Positions 46,559-54,342 of a stretch of DNA of 64,000 bases are shown here, one piece after another (within the stretch, counting starts at the first letter, position 1; each line of letters starts with the position of its first letter). The stretch is from Alteriqipengyuania lutimaris (GTDB lineage Bacteria; Pseudomonadota; Alphaproteobacteria; Sphingomonadales; Sphingomonadaceae), in contig NZ_QRBB01000001.1 in assembly GCF_003363135.1 (NCBI RefSeq), forward strand, positions 1,302,001-1,366,000, read 5' to 3'. The notes beneath the pieces were generated by a model. The model was not told the DNA's origin. It saw only the letters and a list, made by a program, of their open reading frames with translations, and searched no databases. Position numbers and translations under genes: made by a program.

Positions 46559-47746
46559 TTACTCCGCTCCGGTCGCGCGGGCGGACGGTTTGGCAGATGG
46601 TTTTCCGGAAGGCTTGGCCGCAGGCTTGCGCCCGGTCGGTGCGTTGGCGACCTTCACCGGCGCGCCGGGGCGGATCTTCTGCAGATTGCTGACGATCACC
46701 TGGTCGCGGGGCTGGAGGCCGCTTTCGACGATCCATTCGCCATCGACCATCGCGCCGAGCTGGACCGGGCGGACCGCCGCCTGGCCATTGCCATCGACGA
46801 CGAACACCGATCCGCCGTTTTCCGTCAGCGAGACCGCGCGCTGGGGGACCATGATGCCGTTCTGGACGGCACCGGCATAGATCTGAGCGCGGACGAACTC
46901 GCCCGGCAGCAGAAGGCCTTCGGGGTTGGGAAATTCGGCGCGCAGTTCGACCGTCCCGGTCTGCTGGTCGACCGAGAAGGCGAGGAAATCGATATAGCCG
47001 GGCACGGGGTATTCGGTCCCGTCGGTGAAGGTCAGGCGCACTTCGACCCGATCGTTTTCGTCGAGCTCGATTTCACCGGCGGTAATCGCGCGGCGCAGCC
47101 TCAGCACCTCGCTCGCAGCCTGCGCGAAGCTGACATAGACGGGCGAGATTTGCTCGATCCGGGTCATCAGCGTGCCTTCGGTCTGGCTGACCAGAGCGCC
47201 CTCGGTCACCTGCGCCCGGCCCACCCGGCCGGCAATCGGCGCGCGAACCGTGGTGTAGCCCAGCTGGAGCGATGCAGCGTCGAGCTGTGCGCGGATCTGC
47301 GCGACATTCGCCTCCGCCTCGCGCGCGGCAGCCAGCGCCGCGTCGTATTCCTGACCGCTGATCGCGTTCTCTTCCACCAGCGGGCGGTAACGGTCGACCA
47401 CCGCGCGGGCATTTGCCGCCGTGGCGCGCGCGCGGGTGAGCGCGGCCTGCGTTTGCGCATAGCTCGCCCGCAATTCGCGCGGGTCGATCCGGAAGAGCGG
47501 CTGGCCCGCCTGCACGTCGGTGCCCTCCTCATAAAGACGCGCCTGAACGATGCCGGTCACTCGTGCGCGGACCTCTGCGGAGCGGACGGGCTCCACTCGG
47601 CCAGGGAGTTCGATGACGTTGGGCACCGACTGGCGGGTTACCTCGATCGTCTTCACCGGAACCGCTTGCGGTTCGGGCGCGGGCTCCCCGCCGGAGCATG
47701 CAGAAATGACGAGGCAGGCGATCATGCCTGAGAGGATGCGCTTCAT
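46559..47746 (-). CDS. AcrA-like RND adaptor lipoprotein, pump 3
   Basis: Periplasmic adaptor of 395 residues anchored as a lipoprotein (MIACLVISAC, Cys17). It contains the barrel-sandwich motifs RVTGIVQARLYEEGTDVQAG and TVRAPIAGRVGRAQVTEGAL around an alpha hairpin, and a C-terminal Lys/Ala/Pro-rich tail with repeated GKPSAKPSA. First gene of the operon; its promoter overlaps the TetR-type operator described below. Confidence 0.94.
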   Translation of the reverse strand: MKRILSGMIACLVISACSGGEPAPEPQAVPVKTIEVTRQSVPNVIELPGRVEPVRSAEVRARVTGIVQARLYEEGTDVQAGQPLFRIDPRELRASYAQTQAALTRARATAANARAVVDRYRPLVEENAISGQEYDAALAAAREAEANVAQIRAQLDAASLQLGYTTVRAPIAGRVGRAQVTEGALVSQTEGTLMTRIEQISPVYVSFAQAASEVLRLRRAITAGEIELDENDRVEVRLTFTDGTEYPVPGYIDFLAFSVDQQTGTVELRAEFPNPEGLLLPGEFVRAQIYAGAVQNGIMVPQRAVSLTENGGSVFVVDGNGQAAVRPVQLGAMVDGEWIVESGLQPRDQVIVSNLQKIRPGAPVKVANAPTGRKPAAKPSGKPSAKPSARATGAE

Positions 47747-47775
47747 GGGGACGGCTTTCAGCTTTTGTGCAGGTG

Positions 47776-47811
47776 CGAAGGTGTAATAGTGATTACACCA
47801 TTGCCCCGCAA
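47776..47811 (-). promoter_or_regulatory. Promoter of pump 3 operon with overlapping palindromic operator
   Basis: GGTGTAAT (47780-47787) and ATTACACC (47792-47799) are perfect 8-bp arms 4 bp apart, in the 90-bp gap between the divergent adaptor and TetR genes. On the minus strand TTGCGG (47811-47806) and TATTAC (47788-47783) are spaced by exactly 17 nt as -35 and -10, so the -10 lies inside the palindrome. A repressor bound here would block RNA polymerase; the adjacent TetR protein is the obvious candidate. Confidence 0.7.
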
Positions 47812-47836
47812 CCCGCTTTCATAGAGCTATTATAGA

Positions 47837-48454
47837 ATGAACGATGCCCAAGATTTCTGTCGCCTGGATCGCCGCAGGAATGCGGTTGTCGAGGCCGCGC
47901 GAGCCCTTTTCGTCGAACAAGGCTTCGAGCGTACGACTCTTGGCGACATCGTCGAGCGGGCCGGCGGGTCGCTCGCGACCGTCTACAAGGTGTTCGGCAG
48001 CAAGGACGGGCTGCTCGAAGCTGTGGTCTTCGAAAAGGCGGCCTCGGGCGAGGAGATCATTCAGGGCGTGGTGGCCGAAGGAGGTTCGCCCGCGCACATC
48101 CTGCAGCGGATCGCCGAAGGGCTGCACGGCCACTTCCTCGATCCCGAGGTGGTCGCGCTGGTGCGGATCGTCATCGCCCGAAGTATAAATGACCGCGATT
48201 TCGCGAGTCGCTTCTTCGAGCGAACAGCCACCCGCACCAAACGCGCCCTCGAGGTCGCCTTTTCCACTTGGGAAAAGGAAGGGGTGGCCATGGATGGGGA
48301 GCCCGAGGCGCTGGCCGAAATCTTCCTCGATATGATCGTGAGCGACCTGCATGCCGAGGCCATTTCGCACGGCGTCGGTTCCCGCCATTCGAGCGACCGG
48401 TTGCGAGCGCGGACCGAGTTTTTCCTGGCTGGAGCCGGCATGGCGGGCCGCTGA
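47837..48454 (+). CDS. TetR-family repressor of pump 3
   Basis: DNA-binding regulator of 205 residues. The N-terminal helix-turn-helix (about 15-60) has AARALFVEQGFERTTLGDIVERAG and SLATVYKVFGSKDGLLEAVV, the standard TetR pattern. The C-terminal ligand domain (about 80-200) resembles AcrR_C-type folds. Divergent from the efflux operon with an intervening palindrome, so it most likely represses the pump and itself. The start lies 6 nt after CTATTATAG without a clear ribosome site. Confidence 0.92.
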   Translation: MNDAQDFCRLDRRRNAVVEAARALFVEQGFERTTLGDIVERAGGSLATVYKVFGSKDGLLEAVVFEKAASGEEIIQGVVAEGGSPAHILQRIAEGLHGHFLDPEVVALVRIVIARSINDRDFASRFFERTATRTKRALEVAFSTWEKEGVAMDGEPEALAEIFLDMIVSDLHAEAISHGVGSRHSSDRLRARTEFFLAGAGMAGR

Positions 48455-48675
48455 TGCCGCGGCATGGCGGCTTGGTTTGAAAGTCCGATTTCAAAGGTGC
48501 CTTCTGACGACGATGTCGCTGCCGCCTGAAGCCCGTTGGTATTACTTTGAAAGAGATAGGACTCCCGATTGCAGACGTTTTGCGAGAGCGAGCGCTTCGC
48601 AGACGCGTTACGGCAACAAGGGAAAGCGCCGAGAATCGCCAATCTGCTACAGGAAATAGGGTTGGGGGCAATCAA

Positions 48676-48691
48676 CTTGCATTGACGAACC
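48676..48691 (+). promoter_or_regulatory. Island motif site 1 (upstream of TonB receptor 2)
   Basis: CTTGCATTGACGAACC fits the shared pattern CTTKCA-N7-ACY found in four gaps of the 48-60 kb region. It ends 62 bp before the receptor start. It lies in the 299-bp gap after the TetR gene, in which I see no gene; TTGACG with TAACTC 17 nt later is a possible but weak promoter overlapping the site. Confidence 0.5.
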
Positions 48692-48753
48692 CACTTCGGT
48701 GATCTAACTCCCAGCCAACGAGCAGCAACAGCTGCCATTTGAGGGAGAGGAAT

Positions 48754-51090
48754 ATGACCCGCTTTTTCGCGTGCAGCTCACTGGCGGTGGCGACATGCCT
48801 GCTGGCATCTCCGGCAGTCGCTCAGGATTCCGTGGTCGCCGACAACGAGGCCATGGAGGAGCAGGCCGACCCGGATTCCGACAATAATACGCTCCAGACG
48901 ATCGTCGTGACCGCCCAGCGGCGCGAAAGCACCGTCCAGGACACCTCGGCCGCGATCTCCGCCTTTTCCGGCGATGCCTTGGAAGAGACCCGCACGCTGA
49001 GTTTCGAGGATCTGGCGGGGCAGGCGACGTCGCTTTCCTTTACCGCGCTGTCGCCGCTCGACCAGGAGTTCAACATTCGCGGGATCACCAACACCCGCCT
49101 CGACTCCCCTTCGGCCGACCAGTCGGTCGGTATCTTCGTCGACGACGTTTACGTCGGGCGTTCGGGCCTGTTCAATTTCGACCTGTTCGACGTCGATCGT
49201 GTGGAGGTCATCCGCGGTCCGCAGGGCGTGCTCCTGGGCAAGAACGTGGTCGGCGGCGCCATCAGCATCTATAGCGCACGGCCCGAGCGGAATTTCGAAG
49301 GCGGCATGACCGCGTCCTACGGCAATTACGACGAAAAGCTGGTGCGCGGACACATTACCGGGCCGATCAGCGACACCCTGGCTGCGCGCCTCGCGTTTCA
49401 GGTGCGCAACCGCGACGGCTTCAACTACGATGTCGCCCATGATGTCGACCTCGACAATGTCGACAGCGTGCAGATGCGCGGCCAGATCGCTTTCGAGCCG
49501 CTGGATTCCGCGTTCTCCGCAGTTTTCATCGCCGACTATACCAACGACGATTCCAACGGCTTCCACTCGGTCACCCTCGATGGTCCCGCCGACGGTGCCG
49601 GCCCGTGGAGTACCGCGCGCGAGCAGGTTGCAGCGCTGCGCCCCGGCGGGCTCGATATTCGGGAAAGCTTGCCCGACTACCAGACATACAAGGGCGATAC
49701 ATCGCCCACACCCCAACAGTTGCATCGCGAGGCCTTCGGCCTGACGCTCAACATGAGCTACGACTTCGACGTCGCCACTCTTACCAGCATCACCGGCTAT
49801 CGTGAGGGCGAAGCCTTCAGCGTGTACGATCAGACGGGGATCGGGCCGAGCAACGAATACGGGATTATTGTGCCGTTGCTGTTCCGCTCCCCCGTGCGCG
49901 AGGCGGAGGAAATCAAGCAGTTCACCCAGGAAGTGCGGCTGGTATCGCCCGTGGCGGAAATCAGCGGCTTCGACTGGATCCTGGGCGGCTACTTCCAGCA
50001 TGACGAGGTCAGCAAGGACGACATCATCTCCTTCGAGATCCGGGTTCCCGTCATCCCCACCCTCAACGGACAGTCCGCCTGGTTCAACGAAGGGACCAAC
50101 AAATCCTATGCCGTCTTCGGGCAGCTGGGCTACCGCTTCAGCGAAGCGTTCCGCGTCGTTGGCGGCGTGCGTTATTCGCGCGACGAGAAGAGCGGTACGG
50201 TGCGCGGTCTGGCGCTGGAGACCGGCGACCGGTTCACGCCTGACGATCCCGTGCCGTCCTCGCCGCTATCGCCGACCTATGTCGAGGGGGGCGGCTACAC
50301 GACCGACTATTCGAACAGCTGGGAAGAGATCACGCCGCAGTTCACGGTCGAATTCGAACCCAACGACGATATCCTGCTCTATGCGACCTTCTCGAGAGGC
50401 TTCAAGGGAGGTGGTTTCGAAGACGATCCGGCGAACCCCCTGGCCGCGCAGAGCAGCTACGATCCCGAGACGGTCCAGAACATCGAAGTCGGCGGCAAGT
50501 TCGAGTTCTTCGATCGCCGCGCTCGCCTGAACCTTGCGGCGTTCATGATGGACTACAAGGATCTGCAGGTTACCCAGACCTCGGACGTGTGTCTGTGCAA
50601 CATCACCGACAACGCGGCGGACGCCGAGATCAAGGGTATCGAAGCCGAATTGCAGGTGGTCCCGCTGCCCGGTCTCACGCTCAGCGGGGGGCTCACGCTG
50701 CTCGACACCGAATATATCGAGTTCACCGACTCGGTAGGCAATGTAAACGACGGCAAGTTCCTGCAGCGCACACCCGATTATCAGTACAGCCTGTCGGCCC
50801 GCTACAGCACCGATCTGGGCAACTGGAGCGACGGTTTCTCGGCCAGCCTGAGCTACAACGAGCAGGGCAGCATCAGCTGGAACCCCGAAGGCTCCGCCAA
50901 CGAGCCTGCCTACGGCCTGCTCGACGGACGCATCTCCATCAGCCCGACCCCGGACCTGACCTTCTCGATCTGGGGCCGCAACCTGACCGACGAGACCTAT
51001 CGCACGAACGCCATCGCGTTCTTCGGCGACGAGGCATCGCGCCTGGGCGCGCCGCGCACCTACGGTGCGGAAGTCTCGGTCCAGTTCTAA
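48754..51090 (+). CDS. TonB-dependent outer-membrane receptor 2 (catabolic island)
   Basis: Receptor of 778 residues. The ATG at 48754 follows GAGGGAGAGG; the signal peptide ends ASPAVAQ. The plug region begins TIVVTAQRRESTVQDTSAAI, with NIRGITNTR and RVEVIRGPQGVLLGKNVVGG. The barrel ends in Phe (GAEVSVQF). It is of the type common in sphingomonads for hydrophobic or aromatic substrates. It sits at the edge of the catabolic island with its own island motif and a strong terminator, and is probably the uptake route for the island's substrate. Confidence 0.94.
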   Translation: MTRFFACSSLAVATCLLASPAVAQDSVVADNEAMEEQADPDSDNNTLQTIVVTAQRRESTVQDTSAAISAFSGDALEETRTLSFEDLAGQATSLSFTALSPLDQEFNIRGITNTRLDSPSADQSVGIFVDDVYVGRSGLFNFDLFDVDRVEVIRGPQGVLLGKNVVGGAISIYSARPERNFEGGMTASYGNYDEKLVRGHITGPISDTLAARLAFQVRNRDGFNYDVAHDVDLDNVDSVQMRGQIAFEPLDSAFSAVFIADYTNDDSNGFHSVTLDGPADGAGPWSTAREQVAALRPGGLDIRESLPDYQTYKGDTSPTPQQLHREAFGLTLNMSYDFDVATLTSITGYREGEAFSVYDQTGIGPSNEYGIIVPLLFRSPVREAEEIKQFTQEVRLVSPVAEISGFDWILGGYFQHDEVSKDDIISFEIRVPVIPTLNGQSAWFNEGTNKSYAVFGQLGYRFSEAFRVVGGVRYSRDEKSGTVRGLALETGDRFTPDDPVPSSPLSPTYVEGGGYTTDYSNSWEEITPQFTVEFEPNDDILLYATFSRGFKGGGFEDDPANPLAAQSSYDPETVQNIEVGGKFEFFDRRARLNLAAFMMDYKDLQVTQTSDVCLCNITDNAADAEIKGIEAELQVVPLPGLTLSGGLTLLDTEYIEFTDSVGNVNDGKFLQRTPDYQYSLSARYSTDLGNWSDGFSASLSYNEQGSISWNPEGSANEPAYGLLDGRISISPTPDLTFSIWGRNLTDETYRTNAIAFFGDEASRLGAPRTYGAEVSVQF

Positions 51091-51108
51091 CCATCTTCCA
51101 AGCGCGGG

Positions 51109-51174
51109 CGCCTCTTCGGAGGCGTCCGTCCCAAACTCGAAAGCCCGCAGGTCGAACCTGCGGGCTTCTTTTTT
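51109..51174 (+). terminator. Strong intrinsic terminator after TonB receptor 2
   Basis: A first hairpin with arms CGCCTC and GAGGCG and a TTCG tetraloop is followed by a second one at 51143-51165: GCCCGCAGGT, loop CGA, ACCTGCGGGC, then TTCTTTTTT. The second is a textbook Rho-independent terminator. The downstream gene is on the opposite strand, so it also separates the converging transcripts. Confidence 0.92.
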
Positions 51175-51229
51175 GGGGCTGGGGCTGGTGAGTGGGGGAC
51201 CCCAGCCCCCGGGATGTGACGGGCCGCGC

Positions 51230-51760
51230 CTATGCGCGGCGGTAGGTAAGGTCGTCGGGGGCCTTCTGGCCCATGACCATGTCCTCGTGCCCGGTATCGA
51301 ACAGGCCGAGGCACCACGTTTCTGCGGTTGGCGCATCGCGGTTCCAGTCGAATACCGCCTGGCGGTGCGCGATACGCCATTCGCCGTCGCGCTTCTCGAA
51401 CCGGTCGAAGGCGCGCGCGCCGGTGAAGGTGTCGTAATCCTGCCCGTCCTTCGCGAAGCGCGCGAAAGTCAGGATGTAGGTTTCGACATGGGCGGTGTCG
51501 TCGCCGTCCAGTTCGATGTGCATATTGCCGATGAAGTGCTGCATGACGGGCTTGTTGGCCTTCATCCGTTCGGCTGCTCCCTTCAGGTAGGGGACCGCCG
51601 GGCCGTTATAGGCCGGGCCGTGGATCTCGTGCGCATCCTCCCAGTAGCAGCTCAGCAGCAGCTCTTCGTCGCCGCGATCAATCCCGCGGGCGTAGCGCAT
51701 GATGCAATCCCGGATGTCCTGCTTGGCAAGCAGTGTATCGAGCGTGTTCGCATGTGCCAT
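51230..51760 (-). CDS. SnoaL-like NTF2-fold protein
   Basis: Cytosolic protein of 176 residues with the SnoaL-like_4 pattern: helical start KQDIRDCIMRYARGIDRGDEE, then the cone-shaped beta sheet (HFIGNMHIELDGDDTAHVET, WRIAHRQAVFDWN). Relatives act as isomerases, hydratases, dehydratases or ring-hydroxylating-dioxygenase-like small subunits, so function is open. ATG at 51760 sits one base after the stop of the upstream SDR gene. Last gene of the six-gene minus-strand operon. Confidence 0.88.
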   Translation of the reverse strand: MAHANTLDTLLAKQDIRDCIMRYARGIDRGDEELLLSCYWEDAHEIHGPAYNGPAVPYLKGAAERMKANKPVMQHFIGNMHIELDGDDTAHVETYILTFARFAKDGQDYDTFTGARAFDRFEKRDGEWRIAHRQAVFDWNRDAPTAETWCLGLFDTGHEDMVMGQKAPDDLTYRRA

Positions 51761-51761
51761 G

Positions 51762-52517
51762 TCAGCGTTTCCCGTCCGGATTTTCGAGACCGCGGGCCAT
51801 CGACGCCTTGAGCGTGGCGGGATCACGCGCGAGGAAGGCGCGGACGGAAACCGCGTGCGGATCGGTATCGTGCTCCTCGATCCCATGCTCGACCGCGACG
51901 ATCCCGGCCTTGCCGATATCGCGCGGGGAGGCCTGTTCCATCCAGGTGACATGCTTGGCCATGCGCGTGTCGACCGAGCCGACGATCAGCGCGTGCAGGC
52001 TCGTACCCTGTTTCGCCAGTTCGGGCCGCAGGCAATCGCCCGCCGCCCGCATCGCGAATTTGGACGGGCTGTAACCGCCCATCGAGGGCACCGCGACGAT
52101 GCCACCGGCCGACAGCACGTTGATCACCGCGCCTCCGCCATTGGCCTTGAGCACTGGCGCAAAGGCGCGGATCATCCGCACGGGGCCGAAGAAGTTGACC
52201 TCCATCGTCTCGCGCATCGAGTCCTCGTCCTCGGCGCCGAGCAATGTCTGCCCGAGGTGGAAGACCCCGGCATTGTTGACGATCAGATCGACGTCCGTGC
52301 ACTTTTCTGCGGCTGCGCGGACCTGCTCGGCACTGGTCACATCGAGTTGAACAGCTTCCAGGCGATCATCGCCATCGGCGATTTCCTGTGCGTCCTCGAG
52401 CTTGCGCGACGCTACGTAAACCTTGCGCGCTCCCTGCTCCAGTAACTCCTCCACGAAACCCTTGCCGATGCCTCGGTTGCCACCCGTTACAAGGGCGGTG
52501 CAGCCTTCTATTTTCAT
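51762..52517 (-). CDS. Short-chain dehydrogenase/reductase A
   Basis: NAD(P)-dependent oxidoreductase of 251 residues. Cofactor motif TGGNRGIG near the N-terminus, LDVTS and NNAGV, catalytic Ser in NVLSAGG and Tyr-x3-Lys in GGYSPSKFA. The start at 52517 shares one base with the upstream stop (TGATG). It probably oxidises or reduces an alcohol/ketone intermediate of the island pathway. Confidence 0.92.
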   Translation of the reverse strand: MKIEGCTALVTGGNRGIGKGFVEELLEQGARKVYVASRKLEDAQEIADGDDRLEAVQLDVTSAEQVRAAAEKCTDVDLIVNNAGVFHLGQTLLGAEDEDSMRETMEVNFFGPVRMIRAFAPVLKANGGGAVINVLSAGGIVAVPSMGGYSPSKFAMRAAGDCLRPELAKQGTSLHALIVGSVDTRMAKHVTWMEQASPRDIGKAGIVAVEHGIEEHDTDPHAVSVRAFLARDPATLKASMARGLENPDGKR

Positions 52518-53368
52518 CAATCCTCTCCGAATGCGTCGCGGTAGAAATCTGCGAAAGCGGCCTCCCCGCCGCCGAAACTGCGTGGCTGCGGCATGGCCGC
52601 CAGCTCGTCTATGCGATCGGGGGCGAATGGCGCGGCGCGGCTCTCCATCGCCTTTGCCGCGCGCATGTGGTCGCCGCCCGCCACCCAGATCTCGCCCGTC
52701 CGGTCGCACGCCGCGCTTGCCAGCCAGGCGCAAATCCCGGCGGCGCCTTCGGGGGAGAGGCGTGGATCGGGCACGCGGTCGGGCCGTGCGGTCATCTTGG
52801 TCTGCGCGTAGGGCGTCAGAACATTGACGAGAATTCCTTCGCGCCGCAGTTCGTCGGCGAGGCTGAGGCCATAGGCCGTGATCGCCCCCTTCGAAGCGGC
52901 ATAGGCCGACCGGCCGCGCACCCCGTGAAGTCCTCCGGTCGAAGAGACGATCACGATCCGGCCGGCGTCCGATAGGCGCAGAAGCGGCAGCGCGGTTTCG
53001 ACCAGCCGGGTGTTGGCGAAGAAATTGATCTCCATGACCTGGCGAAGCTCGGTGTCGCCATCGCCGACCTTGATCGCCGGCCCGCTGATCCCCGCATTGA
53101 GAACCAGCGCGTCGAGACCGCCGAACTGATCGACGGCAGCCTGAACGATCGATTCCGGACCGTTGGGATCGTCGACCGCGTGTTCGCTCGTCGCTGCGGA
53201 GCCGCCCGCGGCGGCAATCTCTTCGACGACATCATCGGCCGGGTAGGGCCGGCCGGCATGGCGGCGGTTGTTGACAAGAACGCGCGATCCGCCAGCGGCG
53301 ACTGCTTTCGCGAATGCCGCACCCAAACCGGTACCGGCACCGGTCACGATAGTCGAACGTTGAGTCAT
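52517..53368 (-). CDS. Short-chain dehydrogenase/reductase B
   Basis: NAD(P)-dependent oxidoreductase of 283 residues. TGAGTGLG cofactor motif, LNAGIS, catalytic Ser in IVIVSSTGG and YAASK. Similar in plan to the N-terminal domain of multifunctional hydroxyacyl-CoA/hydroxysteroid dehydrogenases (NNRRHAGRPYPADDVVEEI insert after strand 2). An island motif lies 21 bp upstream of the ATG, so this gene may also be transcribed from its own promoter. Confidence 0.92.
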   Translation of the reverse strand: MTQRSTIVTGAGTGLGAAFAKAVAAGGSRVLVNNRRHAGRPYPADDVVEEIAAAGGSAATSEHAVDDPNGPESIVQAAVDQFGGLDALVLNAGISGPAIKVGDGDTELRQVMEINFFANTRLVETALPLLRLSDAGRIVIVSSTGGLHGVRGRSAYAASKGAITAYGLSLADELRREGILVNVLTPYAQTKMTARPDRVPDPRLSPEGAAGICAWLASAACDRTGEIWVAGGDHMRAAKAMESRAAPFAPDRIDELAAMPQPRSFGGGEAAFADFYRDAFGED

Positions 53369-53389
53369 GCCTCGAAGGCTAGACGGGTT

Positions 53390-53405
53390 GGTTCGATAAT
53401 GAAAG
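53390..53405 (-). promoter_or_regulatory. Island motif site 2 (upstream of SDR B)
   Basis: Read on the minus strand, CTTTCATTATCGAACC fits CTTKCA-N7-ACY and shares its last six bases with site 1. It occupies most of the 42-bp gap between the regulator gene and SDR B. Confidence 0.5.
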
Positions 53406-53410
53406 TGTAA

Positions 53411-54337
53411 TCAGGATGCCTCGCCGACGATCTCGAACTCGACGTCGGTGCTTGCGATCGGCTCGTGGCATTCGGAGCAAACGACCTGCGGGTTGAGCGG
53501 CTGGCCGCAGTTCTTGTGGAACAATACCACCGGCGGCCCTTCGGGCGAGGCGTAGTAGCGGTCGCCCCAGATCATGAGCATCAGCAGCACGGGGTAATAT
53601 TCCACGCCCTTTCGCGTTAGGCGGTACTGGGTGTGCGAGGAGGAGTCGGGATCGGGCTTCTGTCGGATGACGCCGATGGATTCGAGCCATTTGAGCCGTT
53701 CGGACAGAATGTTGGTCGCGATGGCCGTGTCCTGCCTGATCTCGTCGAAGCGGTTCAGATGGGTGAAGATCGACCGCATGATCAGGCTGGCCCAGCGGTC
53801 GCCCATCAGTTGCGCGGCTTCGTTCATCAGCGTCGTCGCGGTTTCGGGCGAATGGCGCTGACGGCGGCGGCGGCTGTAGATCGGGGCCATCAGGCCGACA
53901 CCCGGGCCCTCGCGCCAATCGACCTCGAACGCATTCACCACTTCGCCGCAGCTCCCGCAGGCGGGCTCGGGACGGAAGCGTTTCCCACAATTCTTGTGGG
54001 TCAGCTCGACCGCGATATTGCCCGATTTTGCCCAGCCGGTTTCCCAGCGCAGCATCATCAGCGAGATCCAGTAGACGTCGCGTCCCTTCTCGGTGAACAC
54101 GTATTCGTAACGTTCGGGCGTGTCGCAATATTTGCGCTTTTCGAACAGCCCCGCAGCGACCAGCTTCTTCAGCCGGTCGCTCAGCAGCGCCTTGAGCAAG
54201 CCGGTGCGTTTGCGAAAGCCGTCGAAGCGGCGCTCACCCAGCCAGCTCGCCTCGATGACGAGCAGGCTGGGCGTGTCGCCGACAACTTCGAGGCTCCGCC
54301 ATATGGAGCAGGTACGAATTCGGGCCGGAGCGTTCAT
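53411..54337 (-). CDS. Tandem HxlR-type regulator with two zinc-ribbon-like motifs
   Basis: Transcription regulator of 308 residues made of two winged-helix HxlR domains (about 10-105 and 165-265). The second is the better preserved (QLMGDRWASLIMRSIF, ILSERLKWLESIGVI, YRLTRKGVEYYPVLLMLMIW). Each domain is followed by a His-x2-Cys-x9-Cys-x2-Cys motif: His114, Cys117, Cys127, Cys130 and His274, Cys277, Cys287, Cys290, exactly 160 residues apart. They probably bind zinc. An Arg-rich linker (SRRRRQRH) joins the halves. It lies 5 nt after the MFS stop, inside the operon it may control. Confidence 0.85.
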   Translation of the reverse strand: MNAPARIRTCSIWRSLEVVGDTPSLLVIEASWLGERRFDGFRKRTGLLKALLSDRLKKLVAAGLFEKRKYCDTPERYEYVFTEKGRDVYWISLMMLRWETGWAKSGNIAVELTHKNCGKRFRPEPACGSCGEVVNAFEVDWREGPGVGLMAPIYSRRRRQRHSPETATTLMNEAAQLMGDRWASLIMRSIFTHLNRFDEIRQDTAIATNILSERLKWLESIGVIRQKPDPDSSSHTQYRLTRKGVEYYPVLLMLMIWGDRYYASPEGPPVVLFHKNCGQPLNPQVVCSECHEPIASTDVEFEIVGEAS

Positions 54338-54342
54338 AGCTC

